Notes under the pieces: generated by a model
What the model saw: only the letters and a program-made list of their open reading frames with translations
What the model was told of the DNA's origin: nothing
Database searches by the model: none
Assembly: GCA_014960805.1 (NCBI GenBank)
Contig: CP063163.1
Location: 1,381,584 to 1,445,583, forward strand
Direction of reading: 5' to 3'
From: Cytobacillus suaedae
GTDB lineage: Bacteria; Bacillota; Bacilli; Bacillales; Bacillaceae_L
Length of the DNA stretch: 64,000 nt
Position numbers and translations under genes: made by a program
Shown here: one piece after another, positions 1 through 8,253 of the stretch
Numbering within the stretch: the first letter of the stretch is position 1
Layout of the letters: every line of letters starts with the position of its first letter

Positions 1-221
1 TTATTGGGACACCATTATTTACCTATGCTACTTACCGAGCTAAGGTGTTTCCTCGCTCAGTATTCTATTTATTATTGCTTAGCATTTTTGGACCGATGAT
101 ACCAGGTCTAGGCGAATGGGGAGCATTGTTCTGGGGATTATCTTATGTAGGTATGGGGTATGTAATGATTACAGGAAAATTCGCAAAGTCTCAAACGATT
201 AATGAAACAATAGCTGTATAA
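1..221 (+). CDS. C-terminal end of a membrane protein (partial)
   Basis: The frame whose codons begin at base 3 stays open to the TAA at 219-221 and gives the last 72 residues of a protein that starts before the window. It is very hydrophobic, with two probable membrane spans (FYLLLLSIFGPMIPG and a WGLSYVGMGYVMIT stretch) and a short polar tail ending NETIAV. This is typical of the last helices of a multi-pass permease, but no family-specific motif is visible, so no function is assigned. A terminator follows at once. Confidence 0.6.
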   Translation, partial: IGTPLFTYATYRAKVFPRSVFYLLLLSIFGPMIPGLGEWGALFWGLSYVGMGYVMITGKFAKSQTINETIAV

Positions 222-226
222 ATGGA

Positions 227-275
227 AGCAGCCTGAACTCTGTAGCGTTGACTCACAGAGACAGGCTGCTTTTTT
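227..275. terminator. Intrinsic terminator between convergent genes
   Basis: AGCAGCCTG (227-235) pairs with CAGGCTGCT (262-270) around a 26-base loop that itself holds CTCTGT/ACAGAG, and it runs into a T tract. It lies between the upstream membrane protein and the convergent acetyltransferase, so it may serve both. Confidence 0.8.
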
Positions 276-284
276 ACATATAAT

Positions 285-794
285 CTAAAATTCAATTGAA
301 TAGTATTTTAACTCTTCATCCTGATGAGGGAGAACAATATTTCGTTCATGTGTCATCCCTAGTTTTTTAAGTAAAGCCGAAGATGTAGAGTTATCGACAG
401 TAGTAATTGCAACGATACGCTCAAGTCCAAGTTGTTGGCTTCCATGGGCTAAAGTTGCAAGCGCTGCTTCATAGGCATAGCCATTAGACTGATATTCTGA
501 TAATAGTGCAAAACCGATATCTATATCCTCTAGAGTGATTCTTTTTATTAATCCACACATACCAACTGGTGTACTGTTTTCTTTTAGTTCAACTATGTAG
601 AGTCCAAACCCTAGTCTTTCATACATTTCCATGGGCCCTGTTAGTATATAATTTTCAGCATCTTCTATCGTTTTAACACCCTTATCTCCTATAAATCGTA
701 ACCAGGACTCGTCATTTAACAGTTTAAGGATGAATGGAGCATCATTTGTGTTCATAAAGCGTAAAATTAACCTGTCCGTTTCCAATACTTTCAA
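285..794 (-). CDS. GNAT acetyltransferase, RimJ/RimL-like
   Basis: This 169-residue protein has the RimJ/RimL type of GNAT fold. It opens with the usual LETDRLILR strand, has a central IGFALLSEYQSNGYAYEAALA segment (acetyl-CoA pyrophosphate loop region) and a late NSTSSALLKKLGM segment. Relatives transfer acetyl groups from acetyl-CoA to protein N-termini or small amines; the substrate here is unknown. The start is TTG at 794, chosen because GAGGTGAG sits seven bases before it. It is a single-gene unit convergent with the partial membrane protein. Confidence 0.85.
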   Translation of the reverse strand: MKVLETDRLILRFMNTNDAPFILKLLNDESWLRFIGDKGVKTIEDAENYILTGPMEMYERLGFGLYIVELKENSTPVGMCGLIKRITLEDIDIGFALLSEYQSNGYAYEAALATLAHGSQQLGLERIVAITTVDNSTSSALLKKLGMTHERNIVLPHQDEELKYYSIEF

Positions 795-919
795 CGTAGC
801 TCACCTCACTGGATTATAGAAACTATCTAAACCCATTTTAACACACGGATAGTAATTATTTTTAAACATAATCTCACAAATGGTAGAATGATTTTACGAT
901 AAGAAATGGAGTGAGGCTT

Positions 920-1837
920 TTGAAAAAAATTAAATTAGGTACCAGCTCGATGGAAGTAGGCGAAATTGCATTAGGTTGCATGCGAATGGCTAGTCTGTCT
1001 CCGAAGGAAGCAGCAAATGTAATTGAACATGCCTGCGAAAGTGGAGTAGATTTATTTGATCATGCTGATATATATGGAGGAGGCAAGTCAGAGGAAGTAT
1101 TTGCTGAAGCATTAGAATTGACTTCAAGAAAAAGAGACGAGCTGATCATTCAAACAAAATGTGGAATACGAAAAGGATTTTTTGATTTTTCAAAAGAACA
1201 TATTTTATCCTCTGTTGAGGATAGTCTGAAGAGATTAAAGATGGACTATGTTGATATGTTACTTTTACACCGTCCTGATGCTTTAATGGAACCTGAAGAA
1301 GTGGCTCAAGCCTTTACGAAATTGAAGGAAAGTGGAAAGGTTCGCTATTTTGGAGTAAGTAATCAAAACCCGATGCAAATAGAGCTATTGAAAAAGTATG
1401 TAAAAGAAGATTTAATCGTGAATCAATTACAATTAAGCCTAATGCATACACCCATGATTGATGCAGGATTAAATGTGAATATGCAACATGATCCCGCGGT
1501 TGTGCGTGACAGTGGTGTTCTGGAATACAGTCGTCTACATAATATGACCATTCAAGCTTGGTCTCCTTTTCAGTACGGGATGATTGAGGGAACCTTTATA
1601 GGAAACGAGAAATATCCTGAAATTAATGCTAAGTTACAAGAGATTGCGGAGAAAAAAGGGGTTACAGATTCAGCCATTGCAATAGCCTGGATTCTTCGTC
1701 ATCCAGCCAAAATCCAACCGGTTGTTGGCTCAATGAACCCCAAACGAATAAAGGACATAGCAGCAGCTTCAACTATTGAATTAACAAGAGAAGAATGGTA
1801 CGATCTCTACCGTTCAGCAGGAAACAACCTACCATAA
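920..1837 (+). CDS. Aldo/keto reductase, YdhF-like
   Basis: The 305-residue product is a cytosolic NADPH-dependent aldo/keto reductase of the YdhF group. The family signature LFDHADIYGGG carries the catalytic Asp (about 47) and Tyr (about 52), IIQTKCGI the Lys and LLLHRPD the His; the C-terminal QPVVGSMNPKRI segment binds the cofactor phosphate. A GTG at 911 is possible, but it lies inside the GGAGTGAGG ribosome binding site, so TTG at 920 is preferred. The physiological carbonyl substrate cannot be told from sequence. A palindromic repeat begins 9 bp after the stop. Confidence 0.9.
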   Translation: MKKIKLGTSSMEVGEIALGCMRMASLSPKEAANVIEHACESGVDLFDHADIYGGGKSEEVFAEALELTSRKRDELIIQTKCGIRKGFFDFSKEHILSSVEDSLKRLKMDYVDMLLLHRPDALMEPEEVAQAFTKLKESGKVRYFGVSNQNPMQIELLKKYVKEDLIVNQLQLSLMHTPMIDAGLNVNMQHDPAVVRDSGVLEYSRLHNMTIQAWSPFQYGMIEGTFIGNEKYPEINAKLQEIAEKKGVTDSAIAIAWILRHPAKIQPVVGSMNPKRIKDIAAASTIELTREEWYDLYRSAGNNLP

Positions 1838-1845
1838 ATCATTTT

Positions 1846-1890
1846 GGGGTCTGACCCTTCACCGCTCTAAAGCGGTGGGGGTCAGGCCCC
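1846..1890. repeat. Palindromic repeat copy 1 (short variant)
   Basis: GGGGTCTGACCC and GGGGGTCAGGCCCC arms enclose a shortened ACCGCTCTAAAGCGGT centre, so this 45-bp copy lacks the usual GCGTTAAAGC core. The right flank TTTTGTCACA matches other copies. Confidence 0.9.
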
Positions 1891-1983
1891 TTTTGTCACA
1901 AATTTGGAAAATGATTTACATTTATTTTAAAGGGAATGGGAATGCTCGAAATAAGTAATTAAATTTATTTGGAGATGGTCTTA

Positions 1984-3087
1984 TTGGATGTTGCAATTAT
2001 GGGTGCAGGATTATCTGGCTTGGCGTGTGCTATTACACTTGAAAAGCACGGAATTTCACCAACTATTTTTGAAAAAAGAAGTAGGGTAGGAGACCGCTTT
2101 GTTTGTGGAGAATCACTATTATCCATTTTCTTGCGTCCAATAAATGACTGTATTGAAACATTATCTGAGGAATATGGAATTTTCCTTCAACCGACTGCAC
2201 CCATTCAAAAGATGGAGATTTTTTCGAAGCACAAACAAGCAACGATCAAGGGGCAACTTGGTTTTAGTAATATTCGTGGGAGAGAGCAGGATTCATTTGA
2301 ATCTCAGCTTCAGCGCCAGACAAAATCTAAAATTCATTTTAACTCAACGAAAACCTATGAGGAATTACAGCGAACTTATACCCATGTTGTTATGGCAACA
2401 GGAGACGGAGACTATGCAAAGAAGACCAAAAATTTTCGGCAAGATTTAACTGTTTCTGTAAAAGGTGTAACAGTCGAGGGGAGTTTTGATCGGTACTCTG
2501 TTATGACTTGGTTAAATTACGATTTTGCCCCTTACGGCTACTGCTATCTAATCCCATTTTCAGAAAAAGAAGCATCCATCTCTCTTGCAATCCCGGATTT
2601 ACCTGAAAATCAGGATGTTGATATTAAAAAATTATGGGATGTGTTTTTCAAACATGTGCAATCCCAGCTTTTACAGGACCTTACGATAACAGACGAATTT
2701 AACATTACGGATTATTCGATTGGAATTAGTGATAAAGGGCGAGTTGGTAATACGTTTTATGTGGGAAATTGTTATGGGACTATGATGCCTTTTTTAGGCT
2801 TTGGTCAGTTCCCATCCATCGTCAGTGGGGTATTTGCGGCTTATGACATTTGTGGAATCGGAAAGTACGAGAAGTTAATGAAAACACACCGTCAAAGTTA
2901 CGAAAACTCGCTTGTGTTAAGGAGAGCAATGGAGCAATTATCAAACGATGGTTTAGATCGAATAGTACAGGGATTACATGGGTACTGGGGAGAGAAGTTA
3001 TTTCATACTACTACTATTAATCCCTTAGGGATAGCGAGTTACTTACTTCGACCTTATATAAAAATGAAAAGAGGAGTGACCTCTTAA
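1984..3087 (+). CDS. FAD-dependent oxidoreductase (NAD(P)-binding Rossmann)
   Basis: The protein starts with a classic dinucleotide-binding fold, MDVAIMGAGLSGLACAITL, followed by an acidic residue at the end of the second strand (IFEKR). Near the C-terminus VGNCYGTMMPFLGFG resembles the second FAD-contact motif of geranylgeranyl-reductase-like flavoproteins. TTG at 1984 is chosen because GGAGATGG at 1971-1978 is its ribosome binding site; the upstream TTG and ATG lie in or before that site. The stop overlaps the ATG of the next gene (TAATG), so the two are translationally coupled. The substrate is unknown. Confidence 0.75.
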   Translation: MDVAIMGAGLSGLACAITLEKHGISPTIFEKRSRVGDRFVCGESLLSIFLRPINDCIETLSEEYGIFLQPTAPIQKMEIFSKHKQATIKGQLGFSNIRGREQDSFESQLQRQTKSKIHFNSTKTYEELQRTYTHVVMATGDGDYAKKTKNFRQDLTVSVKGVTVEGSFDRYSVMTWLNYDFAPYGYCYLIPFSEKEASISLAIPDLPENQDVDIKKLWDVFFKHVQSQLLQDLTITDEFNITDYSIGISDKGRVGNTFYVGNCYGTMMPFLGFGQFPSIVSGVFAAYDICGIGKYEKLMKTHRQSYENSLVLRRAMEQLSNDGLDRIVQGLHGYWGEKLFHTTTINPLGIASYLLRPYIKMKRGVTS

Positions 3088-4082
3088 TGAGTAATAAGGA
3101 TACAATCTCTCTTACAGCATCCGAACTCGGTTATTTATGGACAGGTTATTCAATCAATGAAATGTCAATGTGGTATTTAAAAGCGTTTAGGGACCAAGCA
3201 AAAGATGAGGAAATAAAGGATTTATATACATTTGCATTAGAGGGCACAAAGAAAATTTTAGATGGTCGAAAAACGTTATTAAGTAATGAAGGCTATGCAA
3301 TCCCTATAGGTTTTTCAGAGAAAGATATACATACTGACGCCGGACATCTCTATTCTGATCGATTTCTATTATACTATTTACACGTTGGAGTCCAAGTCGG
3401 TCTTGAGTTTCATGCAAGGGCAGCAGCATTATCTACAAGACAAGATGTTCGTAATTATCTAAAGGATTGTTTAGAGTCATCGACTCAGTTAAGTGATAAA
3501 GTAACTACGCTTTCATTAAATAAAGGATTATATTGGAGAACACCAACATTACCAGCACCAACCCATCCAGAGCACATCCAAAAAGAAAGTTATTTAAACG
3601 GATGGATTGGTGATGTGCGCCCTTTAAACAGCATGGAGCTTGCTAATTTATATGAAATTATCGAACTTTTAATAATGATTGAAACCCTATGTATCGGGTT
3701 TGCACAAACAAGCGATTGTGAAGAAGTTGCACAAATTTGTAAGAAAGCAGCAGATATTACTAAGAAGCTTTTTGGTGATTTAGTAGGATTTTTAAAAGAA
3801 GAAAGCCTACCAACGCCTCCTAGTTACTCTGCAGAAATGACCGACTCAAAGGGAAAATTGTTTTCCGACCAGATCATGATTACCCATGTTGCTGGTTTGT
3901 TTGGCTCCCTTTTATCTCAATACGGATTTTCTCTAGGCTCGGTCATGAAGCATGATTTACTTACGGCTTATACTACACACATCTCAAGGGCTGGGGCATT
4001 CTCTGAAAAAGTCACTCGCTTTATGATCGACAAAGAATGGCTTGAAAAAGTTCCGGGGGTTATAAATCGAGAGAAGCTATAA
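3087..4082 (+). CDS. DUF3231 family protein (spore-coat-like)
   Basis: This 331-residue protein looks like two tandem four-helix units of the DUF3231 family, which is related to CotF-type coat proteins of endospore formers. Features include the SELGYLWTGYSINEMSMWYLKAF opening and a second copy starting near NSMELANLYEIIELLIMIETL. There is no signal peptide. The start overlaps the stop of the FAD gene by one base, so the pair is probably one unit. A role in the spore or in stationary phase is an inference from the family. A second DUF3231 gene is at 52027-52575. Confidence 0.75.
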   Translation: MSNKDTISLTASELGYLWTGYSINEMSMWYLKAFRDQAKDEEIKDLYTFALEGTKKILDGRKTLLSNEGYAIPIGFSEKDIHTDAGHLYSDRFLLYYLHVGVQVGLEFHARAAALSTRQDVRNYLKDCLESSTQLSDKVTTLSLNKGLYWRTPTLPAPTHPEHIQKESYLNGWIGDVRPLNSMELANLYEIIELLIMIETLCIGFAQTSDCEEVAQICKKAADITKKLFGDLVGFLKEESLPTPPSYSAEMTDSKGKLFSDQIMITHVAGLFGSLLSQYGFSLGSVMKHDLLTAYTTHISRAGAFSEKVTRFMIDKEWLEKVPGVINREKL

Positions 4083-4086
4083 GTTT

Positions 4087-4138
4087 GGGGCCTGACCCCC
4101 AGCGCGTTAATGCGTTAACGCGGTGGGGGTCAGGCCCC
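4087..4138. repeat. Palindromic repeat copy 2
   Basis: Full 52-bp copy starting 5 bp after the DUF3231 stop. The centre is GCGTTAATGCGTTAACGC instead of GCGTTAAAGCTTTAACGC. The right flank TTTTGACACA leads into the end of the convergent tnrA, so the hairpin can terminate both genes. Confidence 0.95.
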
Positions 4139-4150
4139 TTTTGACACATT

Positions 4151-4492
4151 TTAGCGTTTGTAGCGTTGTGTATTGTTTTGAATACCGAATCTTGCGTTGA
4201 TTTGTCCTTGTCTCATTTCCTCTCGAGCTGCTCGTTCTACGTCTTGTTTTTCTCGCTTCATTTCTTGCCGAATTTCATAGGTTTGGACGCCATCTTCTAT
4301 TAAATTAGCAATCTTCATTAATGTTTCGATATCATTAAAGGAATATTTTCTGTTTTTGCCTTTGGAGCGCTCAGGAAAAATCAATTGTCTCTCTTCATAA
4401 TATCGAATTTGTCGCTTTGTAAGACCGGTTAATTCGCATGCTGTTCCGATTGTAATCACTTTTTTATCTTTATAGGAGGAATCCCCAGTCAT
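4151..4492 (-). CDS. tnrA: Nitrogen-response transcription regulator TnrA
   Basis: A 113-residue MerR-type regulator with the winged helix IGTACELTGLTKRQIRYYEE near residues 14-33 and the short C-terminal tail GQINARFGI that in TnrA contacts feedback-inhibited glutamine synthetase. It lacks the long dimer coil of GlnR and is not next to glnA, which supports TnrA over GlnR. ATG at 4492 follows GGTGGGGTGAG and gives MTGDSSYKDKK, like known TnrA N-termini; GTG at 4501 is less likely. It is divergent from amtB with a TnrA box facing each gene, suggesting autoregulation. Confidence 0.9.
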   Translation of the reverse strand: MTGDSSYKDKKVITIGTACELTGLTKRQIRYYEERQLIFPERSKGKNRKYSFNDIETLMKIANLIEDGVQTYEIRQEMKREKQDVERAAREEMRQGQINARFGIQNNTQRYKR

Positions 4493-4572
4493 CGTTCTCA
4501 CCCCACCAAACGTAGTTTATAATTTGATTTTCTAATATTTTATAAGATTTATGCTGAAAAGGTAACACTTAA

Positions 4573-4589
4573 TGTTAAGAAAACTCACA
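4573..4589. promoter_or_regulatory. TnrA/GlnR box facing tnrA
   Basis: TGTTAAGAAAACTCACA matches the published TGTNA-N7-TNACA consensus at every fixed base. Its centre (4581) is about 50 bp upstream of the start point expected from a tnrA -10 element (TATAAA on the minus strand, 4544-4539), which is where TnrA sits at activated promoters. Confidence 0.8.
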
Positions 4590-4613
4590 AATTAATTAAT
4601 ATTCAAATTTATA

Positions 4614-4630
4614 TGTTAGATAATCTTACA
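4614..4630. promoter_or_regulatory. TnrA/GlnR box facing amtB
   Basis: TGTTAGATAATCTTACA matches TGTNA-N7-TNACA perfectly. A consensus -10 (TATAAT, 4660-4665) without a good -35 lies downstream; the implied start near 4672 puts the box centre at about -50, the standard activating position. The two boxes are 41 bp apart, close to four helical turns. Confidence 0.85.
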
Positions 4631-4708
4631 AACTCATAGATGCCAGGTTTTACTGTAGATATAATCAGAACTACATTAAATCAAACAAGTGAGGGAGAGG
4701 ATTATAAA

Positions 4709-5995
4709 ATGGATGCTTTGGTATTGTTGGACAATTTGTGGGTAATGCTTGGCACGATTTTAGTATTTTTCATGTTAGGCGGATTTATCTTACTTGAGGC
4801 TGGGTCAACTCGAATGAAAAATGCAGGACACATTGCTGGTAAAACAATCATCACAGCTGGCATTGGAGCATTGGTCTTCTGGGCTGTTGGATATGGATTT
4901 ATTTACGGAGAGGGTAACGCGTTTATTGGCTTATCCAATTTCTTTTATGGTGATGCTTCGACTGTTGAGGAAGGCTTAACACCTGCAGTTGATTTTATGT
5001 TTCAAATGATGTTTGCACTCGTATCTCTGACAATCGCATTTGGAGGCTTTGCTGAACGTGCTAAACTATCGGCTTATGTGATTTTTGCCGTATTATTCTC
5101 AGCACTTATTTATCCAGTTGTTGCACACTGGATCTGGGGTGGCGGCTGGTTAGGAGAACATGGTAAACAAGACTTTGCTGGCTCTACAGTGGTTCATCTA
5201 ACAGGTGCAATGGCTGCTTTAGCAGCAACAATGATCTTAAAACCTCGGATTGGGAAATACAATAAAGATGGCTCTTCCAATGAAATTGCAGGTCATAACC
5301 AAGTGTATACGGCTTTAGGAGTTTTAATTTTATGGGTGGGCTGGTTTGGATTTAACGCAGGAAGCACGTTTGGAGTGGCAGATGGATTTTTTGGGTTCGT
5401 TGGACTAAACACACAGTTAGCTGCAGCAGCAGGTGCTATTGCCGCGATGTTTGTCGCCTGGGTTGTAAGTGGGAAAGCGGATGTTCCAACAACTTTAAAT
5501 GGAGCATTAGCCGGTCTTGTTGCCATTACTGCTTCATGTGGATTTGTTGAACCTTGGGCAGCAGTTGTTATTGGATTAATCGGTGGACTTATCGTTTTCT
5601 ATAGTATGAAACTATTTGATAAAGCGAAAATTGATGACCCAATCTTTGCACTTTCTGTTCATGGAACAGTTGGGATTTGGGGAACTCTTTCTAACGGACT
5701 TTTCGCGGTACCTTCTTTATCAACAGATATTGGTTGGGGGCAAGCAGGCTTATTATATGGTGGAGGCTTCACTCAATTAGGAGTTCAAATTTTAGGGGTA
5801 GCAGCTTCAGGAGTCTATGCATTCGTTATTTCCTTTATCATTTTAAAGGTAATGGATATAGTGATGGGTGGTATTCGAGTCACGGAAGAGGAAGAAATCA
5901 TTGGCCTTGATTTAAGTGAACATGGAAGTTACGGATATCCAGAAAACATTTCAGTACAAAACGAAGAAAAAGTGCTTAAACAATTGTTGTCGTAA
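4709..5995 (+). CDS. amtB: Ammonium transporter AmtB/NrgA
   Basis: The 428-residue protein is an eleven-span ammonium channel of the Amt family. FGGFAERAK, HWIWGGGWLGEHG and GWFGFNAGS are family signatures, and the pore twin histidines are seen in VVHLTGAMAA and ALSVHGTVGIWG. ATG at 4709 follows GGGAGAGG; an upstream in-frame ATG at 4640 lies before the predicted -10 box and is rejected. Unlike the B. subtilis nrgAB unit, no PII gene (glnK/nrgB) follows; a palindromic repeat closes the gene. TnrA activation under nitrogen limitation is predicted from the box at 4614. Confidence 0.93.
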   Translation: MDALVLLDNLWVMLGTILVFFMLGGFILLEAGSTRMKNAGHIAGKTIITAGIGALVFWAVGYGFIYGEGNAFIGLSNFFYGDASTVEEGLTPAVDFMFQMMFALVSLTIAFGGFAERAKLSAYVIFAVLFSALIYPVVAHWIWGGGWLGEHGKQDFAGSTVVHLTGAMAALAATMILKPRIGKYNKDGSSNEIAGHNQVYTALGVLILWVGWFGFNAGSTFGVADGFFGFVGLNTQLAAAAGAIAAMFVAWVVSGKADVPTTLNGALAGLVAITASCGFVEPWAAVVIGLIGGLIVFYSMKLFDKAKIDDPIFALSVHGTVGIWGTLSNGLFAVPSLSTDIGWGQAGLLYGGGFTQLGVQILGVAASGVYAFVISFIILKVMDIVMGGIRVTEEEEIIGLDLSEHGSYGYPENISVQNEEKVLKQLLS

Positions 5996-6027
5996 AAATT
6001 GAGAGATAAAAGCTCTCCTAGAATGAA

Positions 6028-6079
6028 GGGGCCTGACTCCCAGTGCGTTATCACTTTAACGCACCGGGGGTCAGGCCCC
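6028..6079. repeat. Palindromic repeat copy 3
   Basis: Copy 33 bp after amtB with two arm changes (CTGACTCC; centre TATCACTT). The right flank GCTGACACAATT fits the extended consensus. Confidence 0.92.
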
Positions 6080-6254
6080 TGCTGACACAATTGGATAAAA
6101 AAATGGAGCGAATTAATTAGGATTTGAATAAAATTAAAGAAAAGTAAGAAACACAATTTGCTTATCTGTTGGATCTCGTTGTAATATATAGTAATAAAGT
6201 CTGAAAAATGGAAATATAATCTTTTTACTATACCTGTTGAAGGGAGTTATGTTG

Positions 6255-6410
6255 ATGTTAAAGGAACAAGACTTAAAGAAGGAAGTTTCAGTGAATTCAA
6301 CTGTGGTATTAAAGGGAATTGTGAAGGCAATTTTTACTGATAACATCCATGTACAGATTGGTGGCAAGGTGATTTCTCTTCCTATTTCAGAAGTGAACAT
6401 GGTAAAGTAA
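6255..6410 (+). CDS. Small hypothetical protein, 51 residues
   Basis: The reading frame codes MLKEQDLKKEVSVNSTVVLK followed by a strand-rich stretch (IHVQIGGKVISLPISEV) and ends NMVK. AGGGAG at 6241-6246 is eight bases before the ATG at 6255, so this start is preferred to ATG 6249. The alternating hydrophobic pattern suggests a small beta-barrel like the SH3-type small proteins of bacilli, but I cannot assign a family. It stands alone between two palindromic repeats. Confidence 0.55.
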   Translation: MLKEQDLKKEVSVNSTVVLKGIVKAIFTDNIHVQIGGKVISLPISEVNMVK

Positions 6411-6433
6411 ATAAGGATAGAAAACTAGATAAA

Positions 6434-6490
6434 AAGGTATGACCCTCGGTGCTAGCAACCCTAAAGCACCATGGGGTCAGCCTTTTTTTA
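6434..6490. repeat. Palindromic repeat copy 4 (decayed)
   Basis: GTATGACCCTCGGTGCT and AGCACCATGGGGTCAG are diverged arms without the outer GGGGCC/GGCCCC, followed by CC and a T tract. It works as a plain terminator for the small gene before it and looks like an old copy. Confidence 0.7.
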
Positions 6491-6733
6491 TTTGCTCAAT
6501 CTATTGTTATATAAATGTTGCATTTGTAATAAAAATGTAATATATTAGTAATATAAGAAAGGGCAGACTTATGAGAAACTCTCTAAAGTTGATCTTTCGA
6601 TAGCAGTAGTCTGCTAGACCTAGCTTTATGTTTGACCCCTATCTAAACATATATAGGTTATACAATTTAATGAAATAACAAAAGAGTTGGTCGACCAAAT
6701 TAAAAGTACAGGTCACCAACTTTCGTCATTTTA
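6491..6733. other. Intergenic stretch with a hairpin, possible small RNA
   Basis: No credible reading frame is seen. GCAGACT at about 6567 pairs with AGTCTGC at about 6607, with an inner GAGAAACTCTC hairpin, and an AT-rich segment with TATATTAG/AATATAAG promoter-like sequences precedes it. No known riboswitch motif is recognised. Confidence 0.3.
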
Positions 6734-6785
6734 GGGGCCTGACCCCCGCTGCGTTAAAGCTTTAACGCGCTGGGGGTCAGGCCCC
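6734..6785. repeat. Palindromic repeat copy 5
   Basis: Near-consensus copy not directly behind a gene. It ends 33 bp before the TTG start of the histidine phosphatase, so it would shield that gene from upstream transcription. Confidence 0.95.
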
Positions 6786-6818
6786 TTTTTACTATAAAAG
6801 AATGTGATTTGATTTGAT

Positions 6819-7394
6819 TTGTATACAGAATTTTATATGGTTAGACATGCTCACTCTGTGTTTTCTCTGGAACACGAAGAAACACGTGAGTTATCGGAAA
6901 AAGGATGGCAGGATGCAGAAAAAATTACTGATATCTTATTAGATGAAGAAATTGATATGATCTACTCAAGCTCATATGTACGAGCAGTCCAAACAGTAGA
7001 AGGACTAGCAAAGAATTTACATAAAGAAATCATACTCGATTCTCGTTTTAGGAAGAGGGATTTGGCGGCAAGAGACCATCATTTTGAAAACCCAACTGAG
7101 GCGATGATTCATGTATTTAATCACCCAACGTTTAAGTTTCCCGGTGGTGAGTCAAATCAGGAGGTACAAGAGAGAGGAATCGAAGGACTAAAAGATATTT
7201 TTAACAATCATAAAGGTCAAAAGATTGCCATCGGCATTCATGGTAACATCATGACTTGTACAATGAATTATTTTGATTCAGAATACAACTTTGAGTTTTG
7301 GGAACAAACCACAAAACCAGATATCTATAGACTTACGATTAATGACATGTTTGAACTTGTGAAGTGTGATAGACTTTGGAAAATAGATAATTGA
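6819..7394 (+). CDS. Histidine phosphatase superfamily protein
   Basis: This 191-residue cytosolic protein has the phosphoglycerate-mutase fold. The RHG-type motif MVRHAHS gives the phosphorylated His near residue 10, YSSSYVRAVQTVEGLA supplies the second Arg, and GIHGNIMTCTMNYF the late His. Such enzymes dephosphorylate sugars or other metabolites; the substrate is not predictable. The start is TTG at 6819 with only a weak ribosome binding site. It is followed after 15 bp by a GNAT gene and then a VOC gene, a likely three-gene unit. Confidence 0.8.
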   Translation: MYTEFYMVRHAHSVFSLEHEETRELSEKGWQDAEKITDILLDEEIDMIYSSSYVRAVQTVEGLAKNLHKEIILDSRFRKRDLAARDHHFENPTEAMIHVFNHPTFKFPGGESNQEVQERGIEGLKDIFNNHKGQKIAIGIHGNIMTCTMNYFDSEYNFEFWEQTTKPDIYRLTINDMFELVKCDRLWKIDN

Positions 7395-7409
7395 GTGTTG
7401 GAGGTTATT

Positions 7410-7841
7410 ATGATAAAAATTCGTCATTACACAGAATCTGATTTAGAGGCACTTACAGGCTTAATGACAGACCTAGGTTATCCTGCAACTTTAGAAGAGA
7501 TGAGTAAGCGTATGGGTTTAATAAATTCCAATCCAAATTATTTTACTTTCGTGGCCACATTAGATGAGCGAGTAGTAGGGATGATGGGGATTACCTTACA
7601 CATTACCTATACAAATGACAATCTGAAGACACAAATTACTTCACTAGTGACTAAAAAAGAATACCAAGGACAAGGGATTGGTAAAGAGTTAATTAAGTAC
7701 GCTGAAGTGTGGTCAAATAGCAAAGGTTCAGATTTTATGTATCTTACAAGCGGTATTAGTGAAAAACGAGTAAGTGCACATGAGTTCTATAAACACCTTG
7801 GCTTTGAAATCACTGGATATAGGTTTGTAAAACAGATCTGA
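7410..7841 (+). CDS. GNAT acetyltransferase
   Basis: The 143-residue product has a standard GNAT fold with the acetyl-CoA loop EYQGQGIGKELIKYAE (Q/R-x-x-G-x-G/A) and a final SAHEFYKHLGFEITGYRFVK segment. ATG at 7410 is placed after TTGGAGGTTA; an upstream in-frame start at 7395 would overlap this site. It lies 15 bp after the phosphatase gene and 36 bp before the VOC gene, so co-transcription is likely. The substrate is unknown. Confidence 0.85.
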   Translation: MIKIRHYTESDLEALTGLMTDLGYPATLEEMSKRMGLINSNPNYFTFVATLDERVVGMMGITLHITYTNDNLKTQITSLVTKKEYQGQGIGKELIKYAEVWSNSKGSDFMYLTSGISEKRVSAHEFYKHLGFEITGYRFVKQI

Positions 7842-7877
7842 GGCATCATCTTAAACGCTCTATGGAGGGATAGTAAA

Positions 7878-8249
7878 ATGAAGTTATATCGTGTAATTAT
7901 ACCAGTTTCAGATATCAATCTAGCAACATTGTTTTATCAGAAAGTATTAAACCTGGAGGGAAATAGGGTTTCTGATGGAAGGCATTATTTCGATTGTGGT
8001 GGAACTATACTAGCTTGTTTTGACCCAAAAGCAGATGGGGACGAATTTGAAGCTAGACCAAATCCAGATCATGTTTATTTAGCTACCGTAAACCTTGAGG
8101 AAACGTATACTAACATTAAAAATTGGAATGCTAGTCTTATAGTTGATCCAATTAACACCCAACCATGGGGAGAAAAAACACTGTATGTAAAAGATCCCTT
8201 CGGAAATCCACTTTGCTTTGTCGACGAAAAAACAGTATTCACAGGTTAA
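7878..8249 (+). CDS. VOC/glyoxalase family protein
   Basis: A 123-residue protein of the vicinal-oxygen-chelate fold with two beta-alpha-beta-beta-beta units: KLYRVIIPVSDINLATLFYQKVLN and, in the second half, a metal-side VKDPFGNPLCFVDE segment. Members include glyoxalase I, ring-cleavage dioxygenases and fosfomycin or bleomycin resistance proteins; nothing here separates these. AGGGATAG precedes the ATG. It is the last gene of a probable three-gene unit closed by repeat copy 6, 4 bp after the stop. Confidence 0.8.
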   Translation: MKLYRVIIPVSDINLATLFYQKVLNLEGNRVSDGRHYFDCGGTILACFDPKADGDEFEARPNPDHVYLATVNLEETYTNIKNWNASLIVDPINTQPWGEKTLYVKDPFGNPLCFVDEKTVFTG

Positions 8250-8253
8250 AAAT

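Noticed and set aside
4640-4708. A longer ammonium transporter starting at ATG 4640
   Set aside because: That ATG lies upstream of the predicted -10 box and has no ribosome binding site; 4709 follows GGGAGAGG and gives a normal Amt N-terminus.
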